NCBI RefSeq assembly: GCF_900115705.1 | Contig: NZ_FOXL01000008.1 | Coordinates: 124,001 to 188,000 of the forward strand | Direction: 5' to 3' | Length of the DNA: 64,000 bases | Origin: Frateuria terrea | Lineage (GTDB): Bacteria; Pseudomonadota; Gammaproteobacteria; Xanthomonadales; Rhodanobacteraceae | Shown: one piece after another, positions 1-9,402 of the stretch | Layout of the letters: every line of letters begins with the position of its first letter | Numbering within the stretch: the stretch's first letter is position 1 | Made by a program: the position numbers and the translations under genes | The notes under the pieces: model-generated | Databases searched by the model: none | What the model saw: only the letters and a program-made list of their open reading frames with translations | What the model was told of the DNA's origin: nothing

Positions 1-572
<572 letters not shown>

Positions 573-1139
573 CTAGCTTAACGGAAGCTCCGCACAGCGG
601 CGATAGAGCGCATGGCGCACCTCGCCGGCCCTGCCCTCGCGGTGCAACGCCCAGTTCGACGGGAGCTCTGGCACGAGGTCGCGCGGCGACTCGACGTAGA
701 TCCAGGCTTGCGCGGCCAGCCACCCGTTCGCCTCCAGCTTTTGCGCGAGCCCGCTCCAGAGGTCCGCGGCGAAAGGCGGATCGAGGAAAACGAGCCCGAA
801 CGGCGCCGACGCGCCCTCGAGGAAAGCCGCCGCGTCGGCCGCGGACACGGTGGCATCGCCAGCCTTCAGCCGCGCCAGGTTGTCGCGCAGCGCCTGCGCC
901 GCGCGTGCGTCGCGCTCGACGAAGCGCACCGCCCCGGCACCGCGCGAAAGCGCCTCGATGCCCAGCGCCCCGGTGCCGGCGCAAAGATCCAGCGCCGACA
1001 CCCCGGCGAGCACCGGCGCCAACCAGTTGAACAGTGTCTCGCGCACCCGCTCCGGCGTCGGCCGCAGCCCTGGCAGATCGGGCACCTCCAGTCGAGAATT
1101 GCGCAGGCTGCCGCCGATGATGCGGATGCGGCCCTTCAT
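573..1139 (-). CDS. rsmD: 16S rRNA m2G966 methyltransferase
   Basis: RsmD methylates G966 (E. coli numbering) of 16S rRNA in the assembled 30S subunit using SAM. The 188-residue protein opens with the family N-terminus RIIGGSLRNSRL and then RPTPERVRETLFNWL. It has a Rossmann SAM-binding loop (DLCAGTGALGIEALSRG) and the catalytic DPPF motif of amino-methyltransferases. It is transcribed divergently from ftsY across about 160 bp and sits upstream of coaD. The rsmD-coaD and rsmD/ftsY linkages are common in gammaproteobacteria. Confidence 0.95.
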   Translation of the reverse strand: MKGRIRIIGGSLRNSRLEVPDLPGLRPTPERVRETLFNWLAPVLAGVSALDLCAGTGALGIEALSRGAGAVRFVERDARAAQALRDNLARLKAGDATVSAADAAAFLEGASAPFGLVFLDPPFAADLWSGLAQKLEANGWLAAQAWIYVESPRDLVPELPSNWALHREGRAGEVRHALYRRCAELPLS

Positions 1140-1299
1140 GCCGGCCCCCCTTCGCGACGGCGCATGCTCGCCATCGACATACAGGTCGATCGCCGGCAGG
1201 GGCCGCTCCTGCAGGAACGAGGCCTGCGCGAGCGGCCCTCAGCGGGCAGTCTGGTAGCGGGTGATAGCATCCGTGCATTGTCTTGGAAACACCGCCGCA

Positions 1300-2433
1300 A
1301 TGCTCAAGTTCTGGAAGAAGAAACCCACCGAAACGACTTCGGAGCAGCCGGCCGACCAGGGCCAGACGCCGCCTGCCGATATGCATGTCGCCGACGCCGC
1401 AGCACAGGACACCACCAACCCGGTGCTGGACGAGGCCCGCGCGGAACTGGCTGCCGCCGAGCCAGCGGTGGTCGACGAGGCGCCGCCCCCCGCGGCAGCA
1501 CCCGAGCCTGCCCAGGCCAAACGCAGCTGGCGCGAGCGCCTCGCCGGCAGCGGCTTCGCCAAGGGCCTGAGCTCGCTGTTCGTGCGCCATCCCAAGCTCG
1601 ACGATGACCTGCTCGACGAGCTCGAAACCCTGCTGATCACTGCCGACGTCGGCGTGGAAGCCAGCACCACGCTGGTCGAAGGCCTGCGCAAGCGCATGCA
1701 CAAACGCGAGTTCGCCGATGCCGATGCATTGCTGGCCGCGCTGCGCGAGTCGCTGGTCGCGATGCTGCTGCCGGTGCAGCAGCCGCTGGACATCTCCGGG
1801 CACAAGCCGTTCGTGGTGCTCACCGTGGGCATCAACGGCGTGGGCAAGACCACGACGATCGGAAAACTCGCCCGCAGGTGGCGCGACGAAGGCCGCCAGG
1901 TGCTGCTCGCCGCCGGCGATACCTTCCGCGCCGCCGCGGTGGCGCAGCTGAAGGCCTGGGGCGAGCGCAACAATGTGCCGGTGATCGCGCAGGGCCAGGA
2001 CGCCGACTCCGCCAGCGTCATCTTCGACGCGCTGCAGGCCGCGCGCTCGCGCAACGCCGACGTGCTGGTCGCCGACACCGCCGGCCGCCTGCACACCCAG
2101 GGCGGCCTGATGGACGAGCTGTCCAAGATCGCCCGCGTGCTGAAGAAGCTCGACCCGGACGCGCCGCACGAGGTGCTGATGGTGATCGACGGCACCACCG
2201 GCCAGAACGCGATCAGCCAGCTGCGCCAGTTCCAGCAGATCGTCGGCGTGACCGGCCTAGTCGTCACCAAGCTGGATGGCACCGCCAAGGGCGGCGTGGT
2301 GTTCGCGCTGGCGCGCGAGTTCGGCCTGCCGATCCGCTTCGTCGGCCTGGGCGAGAGCGCCACTGACCTGCGCGAGTTCGACGCCCGCGCCTTCGTCGAC
2401 GGCCTGCTGCCGGCCACGCTGGCCCGAGCCTGA
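1300..2433 (+). CDS. ftsY: Signal recognition particle receptor FtsY
   Basis: FtsY is the membrane-associated SRP receptor GTPase that docks ribosome-nascent chain complexes at the translocon. The start at 1300 gives MLKFWKKK, the usual basic amphipathic N-terminus, behind a GGAAAC ribosome-binding site. An in-frame GTG 39 bases upstream is possible but less likely. The protein is 377 residues: an acidic low-complexity A region (about 1-80), then the N domain and the G domain with P-loop GINGVGKTTT, DTFRAAA, DTAGR and the TKLDGTAKGG motif. The acidic region is shorter than in E. coli, which is typical outside enterics. Confidence 0.96.
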   Translation: MLKFWKKKPTETTSEQPADQGQTPPADMHVADAAAQDTTNPVLDEARAELAAAEPAVVDEAPPPAAAPEPAQAKRSWRERLAGSGFAKGLSSLFVRHPKLDDDLLDELETLLITADVGVEASTTLVEGLRKRMHKREFADADALLAALRESLVAMLLPVQQPLDISGHKPFVVLTVGINGVGKTTTIGKLARRWRDEGRQVLLAAGDTFRAAAVAQLKAWGERNNVPVIAQGQDADSASVIFDALQAARSRNADVLVADTAGRLHTQGGLMDELSKIARVLKKLDPDAPHEVLMVIDGTTGQNAISQLRQFQQIVGVTGLVVTKLDGTAKGGVVFALAREFGLPIRFVGLGESATDLREFDARAFVDGLLPATLARA

Positions 2434-2438
2434 TCGCA

Positions 2439-3500
2439 ATGGCAATGACACGGCGGCTGCATTACGCGCTGCTGGCCCTGACCGGCATTCTCGTTGCCGG
2501 ACTGGTCGCACTGGTGGTGACCGTCTACCTGCTGCTCCAGCCGGAACGCTTCACTGCCATGCTGCAGGAGCAGGCGGCCAAGGCCGGGCTTGAACTCAGC
2601 CTGGCCAGCCCGGCCAGCCCCACGCTGTTCCCGCGCCCGGCGCTGGAACTGCAGGGGCTCACCCTCACCGCGCAGGGCGCCAGCATGCCGATCCTGCTGG
2701 CCGCCAACGGCCGCCTGGCGCTGCCCTGGAGCACGCTGTTCGGCGGACCCACGGTGATCTCGCGGCTGGAAATCGACGCGCCGCGGGTGGATCTCGACGC
2801 CTTGCAGGCGTGGCTCTCCAGTCTGCCCTCCGGCTCCGCCGGCGCCCCCAACATCCCGCGCATCGACACCGGCGTGCGCATCGCTCGCGGCACGCTCGTG
2901 CGTGGCAACCAGCTGTTGCTGCGCGACTTCTCGCTGGACGCCGGCAGCCTGCTCACCGGCCAGCCGTTCCCGCTGGTGGTCTCGGCCAAGGATGCCGGCG
3001 GCACGGCGATGCAGCTGCGCCTCACCGCTACGCCGCGCATCCAGGGCAATGCGTTGCAGCTCAACGACATCAACCTCGACTTCAGCCGCGGCACCACGCT
3101 GTCGATGCAACTGACCGGTGAAGCGCACTGGCACGGCGCAGCCGACGCCGCGGCCACGCTCGCCGGCTCGCTCGACGAGGCCGACGCCGGCCGCTATGAC
3201 ATCTCGCTGGGCCTGACCCCCGCCAACCAGAGCGATCCGCTGCTGCTCGCGCTCAAGCTCGACGGACCCGGCAACCACGTCGATCTGCGCCTGCCGCCGC
3301 TGGCCGTGGCGCGCTGGTGGTCGCACATCGGCGACACGGAGGGTCCCAGACTCGATCCACCGCCGGGCAGTGGCCACATCGACGCCGCCACGTTCGACAT
3401 GGCCGGCGTGCACGTCGAAGGCCTGCACCTGGAACTCGCGCCTGCGCCCGCGGCCAGCACCGCCAAGCCCGCCGCGCCAGCCACCAGCGACACCCAATGA
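2439..3500 (+). CDS. AsmA-like envelope protein
   Basis: The 353-residue protein has a basic N-terminus and one membrane segment (about residues 8-33). A long periplasmic part follows, built of alternating beta-type stretches such as PALELQGLTLT and RLEIDAPRVDLDALQAWL. This pattern resembles the N-terminal portion of AsmA/TamB-type proteins, which act at the inner membrane in lipid and outer-membrane homeostasis. It starts five bases after ftsY and its stop overlaps the mutY start (ATGA), so the three genes are probably cotranscribed. The assignment rests on architecture only, and it is shorter than classical AsmA (about 600 residues). Confidence 0.6.
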   Translation: MAMTRRLHYALLALTGILVAGLVALVVTVYLLLQPERFTAMLQEQAAKAGLELSLASPASPTLFPRPALELQGLTLTAQGASMPILLAANGRLALPWSTLFGGPTVISRLEIDAPRVDLDALQAWLSSLPSGSAGAPNIPRIDTGVRIARGTLVRGNQLLLRDFSLDAGSLLTGQPFPLVVSAKDAGGTAMQLRLTATPRIQGNALQLNDINLDFSRGTTLSMQLTGEAHWHGAADAAATLAGSLDEADAGRYDISLGLTPANQSDPLLLALKLDGPGNHVDLRLPPLAVARWWSHIGDTEGPRLDPPPGSGHIDAATFDMAGVHVEGLHLELAPAPAASTAKPAAPATSDTQ

Positions 3501-4570
3501 GTTCCACCCTCGCCGCCGACCTGCTGCCCTGGTTCGACCGCCACGGCCGCCATGACCTTCCCTGGCAGGCCGCTACGGCCGATGGTCGCCGTGACGCCTA
3601 CCGCGTGTGGCTGTCCGAGGTGATGCTGCAGCAGACCCAGGTCGCCACGGTCATCCCCTACTTCCTGCGCTTCACCGAGGCACTGCCGACGCTGCGCGCC
3701 CTCGCCGCGGCGGAGGAAGACCGCGTGCTCGCGCTGTGGTCGGGGCTGGGCTACTACCGCCGCGCGCGCTTCCTGCACCGCGCCGCGCGGCTGTGCATGG
3801 AGCGCCACGGCGGCGACCTGCCGCGCGATTTCGACGCGCTCGCGGCGCTGCCCGGCATCGGCCGCTCCACCGCCGGCGCGATCCTGGCGCAGGCACACGG
3901 CCTGCGCTTTGCGATCCTCGACGGCAACGTCAAGCGCGTGCTCACGCGCTACCACGGCATCGAGGGCCATCCCGGCCTGGGTGCGGTCGAAAAGCATCTG
4001 TGGGAACGGGCCGACGCGCATACGCCGCACGAGCGCGTGGCCGATTACACCCAGGCGATCATGGACCTGGGCGCCACCGTCTGCGTGCGCTCGCGCCCGC
4101 TCTGCCTTGCCTGTCCGCTCACCGAGGCTTGCGTCGCCCGCCGCGAAGGCCGCACCGCGCAGTTGCCCACGCCGAGGCCGGGCAAGGTCGTGCCCACGCG
4201 CGCCACCACCATGCTGGTACTGCGCGACGGCGAAGGCCGCGTGCTGCTGGAACGACGCGGCCCGAGCGGTGTCTGGTCGGGCCTGTGGAGCCTGCCCGAA
4301 GCGCCCGGCCACGAAGCTGCCTGGCGCCTGGCGCAGGACCACGCGCAGCTGGACGACGCGCAGGCGCTCGCACCTTTCGTCCACGTCTTCAGCCACTACC
4401 GGCTCAACGTCGAGCCGCTGTTGTTCGACGGCGCGACAGCCCGGCCCGCCATCGCCGATAATGCATCCTTGCGCTGGTACGCCCGCGACGAATGGCCGAG
4501 CCTCGGCCTGCCCGCCCCAGTGCGCACCTTGCTCGAAACACTGGCACACCAACCGCACCATCCGCCCTGA
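3497..4570 (+). CDS. mutY: Adenine DNA glycosylase MutY
   Basis: MutY removes adenine mispaired with 8-oxoguanine. The start at 3497 overlaps the preceding stop and gives a 357-residue protein. Features in order are catalytic Glu41 in LSEVMLQQTQ, the helix-hairpin-helix LPGIGRSTAGA (about 118-128), and catalytic Asp142 in LDGNVKR. The [4Fe-4S] loop is C196-x6-C203-x2-C206-x5-C212, the canonical spacing. A C-terminal NUDIX-like 8-oxoG-recognition domain follows from about residue 225. yggX comes next, the usual mutY-yggX pairing of an oxidative-damage operon. Confidence 0.97.
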   Translation: MSSTLAADLLPWFDRHGRHDLPWQAATADGRRDAYRVWLSEVMLQQTQVATVIPYFLRFTEALPTLRALAAAEEDRVLALWSGLGYYRRARFLHRAARLCMERHGGDLPRDFDALAALPGIGRSTAGAILAQAHGLRFAILDGNVKRVLTRYHGIEGHPGLGAVEKHLWERADAHTPHERVADYTQAIMDLGATVCVRSRPLCLACPLTEACVARREGRTAQLPTPRPGKVVPTRATTMLVLRDGEGRVLLERRGPSGVWSGLWSLPEAPGHEAAWRLAQDHAQLDDAQALAPFVHVFSHYRLNVEPLLFDGATARPAIADNASLRWYARDEWPSLGLPAPVRTLLETLAHQPHHPP

Positions 4571-4711
4571 AACCACCAGCCGTTCGTGCCGGGCGCAGGC
4601 CGAAGTCGAAGGACATGCGCCGAAGCGAGCCGGGCACCGCTAAAACCCCGCTTGCCGGCGCAAGCTGCGCTCAGCGCGAACGAGCACGTGAGTAGCACCG
4701 AGGAATCCCCC

Positions 4712-4987
4712 ATGCCCCGCACCGTCCACTGCGCCAAGCTCGGCCTCGACGCCGAAGGCCTCGACTTCGCCCCCTGGCCCGGTCCGCTCGGCCAGCGCGT
4801 CTACGAACACGTCTCCAGGCAGGCCTGGCAGCAATGGCTCGCCCACCAGACCATGCTGATCAACGAGTACCGCCTCAACCCGCTGGAAGCGAAGACCCGG
4901 CAGTTCCTCGCCGGCGAGATGGAGAAGTATTTTTTCGGCGGCGACGTGGCCCAGCCCGCCGGTTACGTCGCTCCCGACGAACCTTGA
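4712..4987 (+). CDS. yggX: Fe(2+)-trafficking / oxidative damage protection protein YggX
   Basis: This small cytoplasmic protein (91 residues) is associated with iron trafficking and protection of Fe-S clusters. The start at 4712 gives [19 protein letters not shown], the standard YggX N-terminus with its single conserved Cys, behind a GAGGA ribosome-binding site. The C-terminal EMEKYFFGG motif is also present. An in-frame upstream ATG at 4586 would add 42 residues without resemblance to the family and was rejected. About 140 bp separates it from mutY. Confidence 0.95.
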   Translation: MPRTVHCAKLGLDAEGLDFAPWPGPLGQRVYEHVSRQAWQQWLAHQTMLINEYRLNPLEAKTRQFLAGEMEKYFFGGDVAQPAGYVAPDEP

Positions 4988-5055
4988 CGCAAGTACGCAC
5001 ATCCGATTTAATGCGCGGCTCCACGTAGCACGCATTCAATCGTGGCCCTCTTCCC

Positions 5056-5131
5056 GGCCGGGTAGCTCAGTTGGTAGAGCAGGGGATTGAAAATCCCCGT
5101 GTCGGCGGTTCGATTCCGTCCCCGGCCACCA
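5056..5131 (+). tRNA. tRNA-Phe (GAA)
   Basis: This 76-nt gene includes the encoded CCA. The acceptor stem GGCCGGG pairs exactly with CCCGGCC. The D-arm is TAGCTCAGTTGGTAGAGCA, the anticodon loop reads TTGAAAA (anticodon GAA, Phe), and the T-loop is GGTTCGATTCC. A terminator follows at 5142-5167. Part of it is repeated in inverted orientation at 5278-5306. Confidence 0.98.
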
Positions 5132-5141
5132 TGAAACGACG

Positions 5142-5167
5142 AAGCCCGCGCATGCCGCGGGCTTTTT
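5142..5167 (+). terminator. Rho-independent terminator of tRNA-Phe
   Basis: A 9-bp perfect stem (AAGCCCGCG / CGCGGGCTT) with a 5-nt loop is followed by T residues, 11 bases after the tRNA 3' end. Confidence 0.85.
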
Positions 5168-5254
5168 CGTCCCTGCTGTCCGGCAGGTCGAGGCGATGGG
5201 CCCGGGTCCGCACATGCGCTGCCTAAGCAGCGGAGCCGCGCCCCCATCGGATCT

Positions 5255-5324
5255 CGCCAATGCGGCACGGAGCCACCGACACGGGGATTTTCAATCCCCT
5301 GCTCTACTGCCTGACCCCGGCCGA
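5255..5324 (-). pseudogene. Decayed inverted copy of tRNA-Phe
   Basis: Bases 5278-5306 are an exact 29-base reverse complement of tRNA-Phe bases 5075-5103, covering the end of the D-arm and the whole anticodon arm with GAA anticodon. Similarity continues in degenerate form on both sides. A CCCCGGCC remnant of the 5' acceptor and a shortened D-arm lie at 5307-5324. A broken T-arm-like stretch precedes 5278. The D-arm is too short to fold as a tRNA, so it should be non-functional. The outer limits are approximate. Confidence 0.7.
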
Positions 5325-5335
5325 GGAACCACCGC

Positions 5336-5584
5336 TCACACGTCGGCCGCCGGGTCGGACGGGCCCAGTGTAGGCGCCCTGCGATTGGCCTCGTCCCTGT
5401 AGTCGGCATTGGTTTCGCCTGCTTCGAGCATGTCCTGGACAGGGTCGGTGGTTGCGCTGGCGCGCTCCGGGTCGAGTCGCTCCGTGCGGTTGTCCGCTTC
5501 TTCGATGGTGTCGAGCCGGTCGGGCTTGTCGTGCTTGCCGGAGGCATTTCGCTTGCCCGGCTTCGCTTGCTGTTCCTTGTTCAT
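5336..5584 (-). CDS. Small acidic hydrophilic protein, unknown function
   Basis: The 82-residue product has no hydrophobic segment and is rich in Asp, Glu, Arg, Asn and Thr, for example DTIEEADNRTERLDPE. It is probably intrinsically disordered. The start at 5584 has a GAGG ribosome-binding sequence about 8 bases upstream. It lies 80 bases beyond the end of the hybrid kinase on the same strand and could be expressed from its own promoter. No family is recognised. Confidence 0.6.
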   Translation of the reverse strand: MNKEQQAKPGKRNASGKHDKPDRLDTIEEADNRTERLDPERASATTDPVQDMLEAGETNADYRDEANRRAPTLGPSDPAADV

Positions 5585-5664
5585 GTGCGGCCTCGCAGGT
5601 TGCGTGTCCCCGAGGTTCGCGTATCCGGTGTTGGCGGCGCGAGAACGCGCCTGCCGTCCTGCGA

Positions 5665-8600
5665 TCAGGCCGGGTCCACCTCCTCGACCGCCGGCATGGC
5701 CGCTTCGGGCACCAGCTGTGCGAAAAGCTCGGCGAGATCCTCGCCACTGAAAGGCTTGCGCAGGAACGCGTCCATTCCTGCTTCCCGCGCGTGCACCTCT
5801 TCGCCGCCGCCGGAGCGTGCGGTGATCGCGACGATGGGCAGGTGCCGGCCCGGTTCCTCGCGCTGGCGGATCAGGCGGGCGACCTGAAAGCCGTCGACGC
5901 CCGGGAGATCGAGGTCCAGCAGCGTCACGTCGAAGGCTGACTGGTCCAGTTCGGCCAGCGCGCCCAGGCCGTTGGCGACGTAGCAGACGCGATGGTGCTG
6001 GCGCTCGAGCTGGCCGCGGATCACGGCAGCGACGATGGCGTCGTCCTCGACCAGCAGCACGTGCAACGCGCGGCCGATCGGCGCGGGCACGCCAGCGGTC
6101 GCCGCGGCGGTCTCTCCGGGCGCGTGCAGTGGCAGGCGCACGCGGAAAGTGCTGCCGTGGGCCAGGCGCGATTGAAGTTCGATGTTGCCGCCCATCATGC
6201 CGACCAGCTCGCGGCAGATCGCCAGGCCCAGCCCGCTGCCGGCGTTCCGTTGTGGGCCCTCGATCTGTTCGAAGCGCTGGAACAACCGCGCCTGCGCGGC
6301 TTCGGGAATGCCCGGCCCGGTGTCGGTGATGCTGAAGACCAGGTCTTCGGCGCAACGCTCGGCGCGCAACTTCACGCTGCCGTATTCGGTGAACTTGAGC
6401 GCGTTGTGGGTGAGGTTGAGCAGCACCTGCTTGATGCGCACAGCGTCGCCGATGACCTTCGGCGGCAGGCCGTCGTCCAGCTCCGTCGCGAGGGTGAGGC
6501 GCTTGGCCTGGGCGTGGCCCAGCTGCAGTTGCACCACGTCATCGAGCAACTCGCGCGGATCGAACGGTGCCTGTTCCAGGTCCAGCCGCCCAGCTTCGAT
6601 GCGGGCCAGGTCCAGCGCGTCGTTGAGCAGCTTGAGCAGCATGCCGCCTGAGCGCTGCATGGCCAGGGTGTAGTCGCGCTGCTCGGGCTTGAGCGGCGTG
6701 GTCAGCAGCAATTCGGCCATGCCCATCACGCCGGTCATCGGGGTGCGGATTTCGTGGCTCAACGTCGCCAGGAACTGGGTCTTGGCAGCGCTGGCCTCCT
6801 CGGCAAGGCAGCGCTGCTGTTCGGCCAGCGCGATGCGATGGCGCTGCGCGATGCGCCGGCGCCATACCCACAACGCCATCCACACGCTCAGGACCAGGGT
6901 GATGGCGTAGGTCAGCCAGGCCCACCAGCGCGCCCAGGGCGGCGCCTCGACATGGATGCGCAGCGGCGTGGCCAGGCTTGCCCAGGCGCCGCCGGCACCG
7001 ACCGCCATCACCCGGAGCGTGTAGTCGCCCGCGCCCAGTCCGGCGAAATCGCGCTGGCCGCGGTTGTCCACGTCGACCCAGTTGCTGTCCAGGCCGTCGA
7101 GGCGGAAGCGGTAGCGGTTGGCGTGCGGGTCGACGTAGGAGAACAGCCGCGCTTCCACGCCGAGCTCGCGGTCGCGCCAGTCCACTTCGACCGGCCCGGG
7201 ACCCAGTGGCAGGTCGGTGAGCTGGCCGCGGCGGCGCACCCGCACGCGGGTCAGCGCCAGCTGCGGCACGGTGGCCTGCTCGCATACGCGGTCGGGGTCG
7301 AAGGCGACCACGCCGCCGAGCGTCGGCGCGTAGAGGTTGCCGTCGGGCATCAATGCGAAGCCGCGCGAGAACTCGGTGTTGCTCAGTCCATCCTGCAGGC
7401 CGAACGAGCGGAAGCGGCCGGAGTCCGGGTCGAAGCGCCACAGCCCGTCGGTGCCGAAGATCCACACCCGCCCGCGCGCGTCCACGCGCATGTCGACCAC
7501 CCCGACCGAAGGCCAGCCGTGCGCCATGTCCACGTGCCGCACCAGCGCCAGGCCGTCGCCGTGGTAGCGGTACTGCTCCAGCCCGTCGGGCGTGGCCAGC
7601 CACAAGCCGTCGGGCGAGAAGCTGAAGGCCTCCACGGAAACCCCGGTGGGACCGCCGGGCACCGGCTCGAAGAAGGTGTCCGTGGGGTCCAGCTGCATCA
7701 GGCCGCCTTCGCTGGCGTAGTAGAACGTGCCGCGGTCGTTGAGCGTCATCTGCGCGCCCCACAGCATCTTGTCGTCGGCCTGGTGCAGCGGCACGGGCGT
7801 CACCGCCAGCGTGTCCGGATCGACGCGGAACAGGCCCTCGCGGTAGGTGCGCACGTACAGGCGATGGTCGGGGCCGGGCTCGACCTCGAGCGGGCGGCTG
7901 AACATCCTGCCCTCCGGGTCGACCCGGTCGGCCTTGCCACCCTTGGCACGGTAGAGCGCACCCTGCACCGCTACCCACAACCGTCCGCCGTCGTCCTCGG
8001 TCATGCCCAGCACGTCGCCGTGCAGGTCCGAGAACTCGTGCTCGACCGCGCCAGTGTAGGGGTCGAGACGGTCGACCCTGCCGCCGCGCTCGCCCACCCA
8101 CACATGCCTGCCATCGCGGCCACGGGCCATGGTGGTGGCGACCGAATCGCGCAGGCTGGCCGGATCGTCGGGGACATGCGTGTAGCGGCTGAAGCTGTAC
8201 CAGCCGGCCGCCAGGTAGGCCACGCCACCATCGAGCATGGTCACCCACAGTCCGCCTTCGCGGTCCACGTAGAGTTGCCAGACCCAGGTGCCGGGGAGGT
8301 TACCGTAGAGCACCGGCCGGTCCATCACCGGGATCACCGCGCCGCCCGGCCGATCCTGCAGGAACAGGCCGCGCTGGGTGCCGATCCACAGGCGTCCGGC
8401 ATGGTCGCGCGTGCTGGCCATGACGTTGGTGTCGGGCAACTCGTCGCGGGCGAAGCGATGCGCCCGCCCGTCGGCGCCCACGACCAGCAGCCCGCGCACG
8501 GTGGCGATGCGCACCTCGTCGCCGTTGCCATCGATGCGCCAGGCGTCCACCGTCTGGCCCGGGTCGGCCGGCAGTACGTGATGCCAGCTGCCATCCGCGT

Positions 8601-9249
8601 CGCGACGGAACAGCCCGTGGGCGCTGCCGATCCAGAGCCGCTGGCGGGGATCGACGTAGAGCGCGGCCACCTCACCGAAGTCGGCCGGCGCCGGCCCGAG
8701 CAGCGGGTTGACGACGTGCTCGAAGTTGCCGTCCGCGCGCATCCGGTCCAGCCCGAGGCGCGTACCCACCCAGAGGCTGCCATCCGCCGTCTGCGCCAGT
8801 GCCCAGACCTTTCCGCTGGAGAGGCTGGCGGGGTTGGCCGGGTCGTGGCCCCAGTGCCGGAACTTGCCGGTGGCCTCATCCAACAGGTTCAGGCCGGCGT
8901 CCAGCCCGCCTGCCCACAGGCGGCCCCGCGTGTCGATCAGCAGCGTGGAAATGCCATTGGCATAGAGTGAGCCGGGATTCCCGGAGGCATGGCGGTAGTT
9001 CCTGAACTCCACGCCATCAAAGCGGGCGATGCCGTTCTTGGTGCCGAACCACATGGTGCCGTCCGGCGCCTGGACCGCGCTGTAGACCAGGCTGCTGGAC
9101 AAGCCATTGGCGCTGCCATAGCGGCGGAATTGCGGCGTCGGCAGCACTGCGGTCGAGGCCGCCCCGGCGGGAGCGGAGGCCGGCACGTTGGCGCCCACCG
9201 CGGTCGCACCCAGCAGCAAGCCAACGCCCAGCAGCAAAGCGGACACCAT
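5665..9249 (-). CDS. Hybrid two-component sensor kinase with periplasmic propeller repeats
   Basis: The protein has about 1194 residues. A signal peptide (MVSALLLGVGLLLG...) precedes many ligand-binding propeller repeats (Reg_prop type: DGTMWFGTKNGIARFD, GRLWIGTQRGLFL and similar) to about residue 690. A Y_Y_Y domain follows, then one membrane segment (about 772-795, YAITLVLSVWMALWVW). The cytoplasmic part has HisKA with His near 829 (TLSHEIRTPM), HATPase (DTGPGIPE, GSGLGLAICRELV) and a receiver domain (LLDLDLPGVDG, about 1060-1180). Unlike Bacteroidetes HTCS proteins it has no DNA-binding domain. The start at 9249 is chosen over 9294 because GGGGGAAACAC precedes it and it exposes the signal peptide. 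The ligand is unknown. Confidence 0.88.
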   Translation of the reverse strand: MVSALLLGVGLLLGATAVGANVPASAPAGAASTAVLPTPQFRRYGSANGLSSSLVYSAVQAPDGTMWFGTKNGIARFDGVEFRNYRHASGNPGSLYANGISTLLIDTRGRLWAGGLDAGLNLLDEATGKFRHWGHDPANPASLSSGKVWALAQTADGSLWVGTRLGLDRMRADGNFEHVVNPLLGPAPADFGEVAALYVDPRQRLWIGSAHGLFRRDADGSWHHVLPADPGQTVDAWRIDGNGDEVRIATVRGLLVVGADGRAHRFARDELPDTNVMASTRDHAGRLWIGTQRGLFLQDRPGGAVIPVMDRPVLYGNLPGTWVWQLYVDREGGLWVTMLDGGVAYLAAGWYSFSRYTHVPDDPASLRDSVATTMARGRDGRHVWVGERGGRVDRLDPYTGAVEHEFSDLHGDVLGMTEDDGGRLWVAVQGALYRAKGGKADRVDPEGRMFSRPLEVEPGPDHRLYVRTYREGLFRVDPDTLAVTPVPLHQADDKMLWGAQMTLNDRGTFYYASEGGLMQLDPTDTFFEPVPGGPTGVSVEAFSFSPDGLWLATPDGLEQYRYHGDGLALVRHVDMAHGWPSVGVVDMRVDARGRVWIFGTDGLWRFDPDSGRFRSFGLQDGLSNTEFSRGFALMPDGNLYAPTLGGVVAFDPDRVCEQATVPQLALTRVRVRRRGQLTDLPLGPGPVEVDWRDRELGVEARLFSYVDPHANRYRFRLDGLDSNWVDVDNRGQRDFAGLGAGDYTLRVMAVGAGGAWASLATPLRIHVEAPPWARWWAWLTYAITLVLSVWMALWVWRRRIAQRHRIALAEQQRCLAEEASAAKTQFLATLSHEIRTPMTGVMGMAELLLTTPLKPEQRDYTLAMQRSGGMLLKLLNDALDLARIEAGRLDLEQAPFDPRELLDDVVQLQLGHAQAKRLTLATELDDGLPPKVIGDAVRIKQVLLNLTHNALKFTEYGSVKLRAERCAEDLVFSITDTGPGIPEAAQARLFQRFEQIEGPQRNAGSGLGLAICRELVGMMGGNIELQSRLAHGSTFRVRLPLHAPGETAAATAGVPAPIGRALHVLLVEDDAIVAAVIRGQLERQHHRVCYVANGLGALAELDQSAFDVTLLDLDLPGVDGFQVARLIRQREEPGRHLPIVAITARSGGGEEVHAREAGMDAFLRKPFSGEDLAELFAQLVPEAAMPAVEEVDPA

Positions 9250-9385
9250 GTGTTTCCCCCACTCGGCCTGAAGTCCATCACGGGCGCATTGCAATCCCTT
9301 GGGCCTTCACGCTTTCGGCAAACCGCCGGATTCCCCTTAACGAAATGATGCCAAAAGCACGCCCCTGCCGCGACCTTACCTCATG

Positions 9386-9399
9386 TACTAATATTAGTA
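9386..9399. promoter_or_regulatory. Probable LexA operator
   Basis: TACTAATATTAGTA is a perfect 14-bp palindrome ending three bases before the lexA ATG. It has the TTAGTA/TACTAA half-site type reported for Xanthomonadales LexA rather than the enteric CTGT-N8-ACAG box. It fills the place where a ribosome-binding site would be, so bound LexA should block its own expression directly. Confidence 0.8.
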
Positions 9400-9402
9400 A
9401 CC

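Noticed and set aside
5278..5306. Second functional tRNA-Phe or phage attachment site
   Set aside because: The D-arm and T-arm are broken, so no tRNA fold is possible. It is inverted relative to the real tRNA, with no integrase gene nearby, so it does not fit an attL/attR pair.
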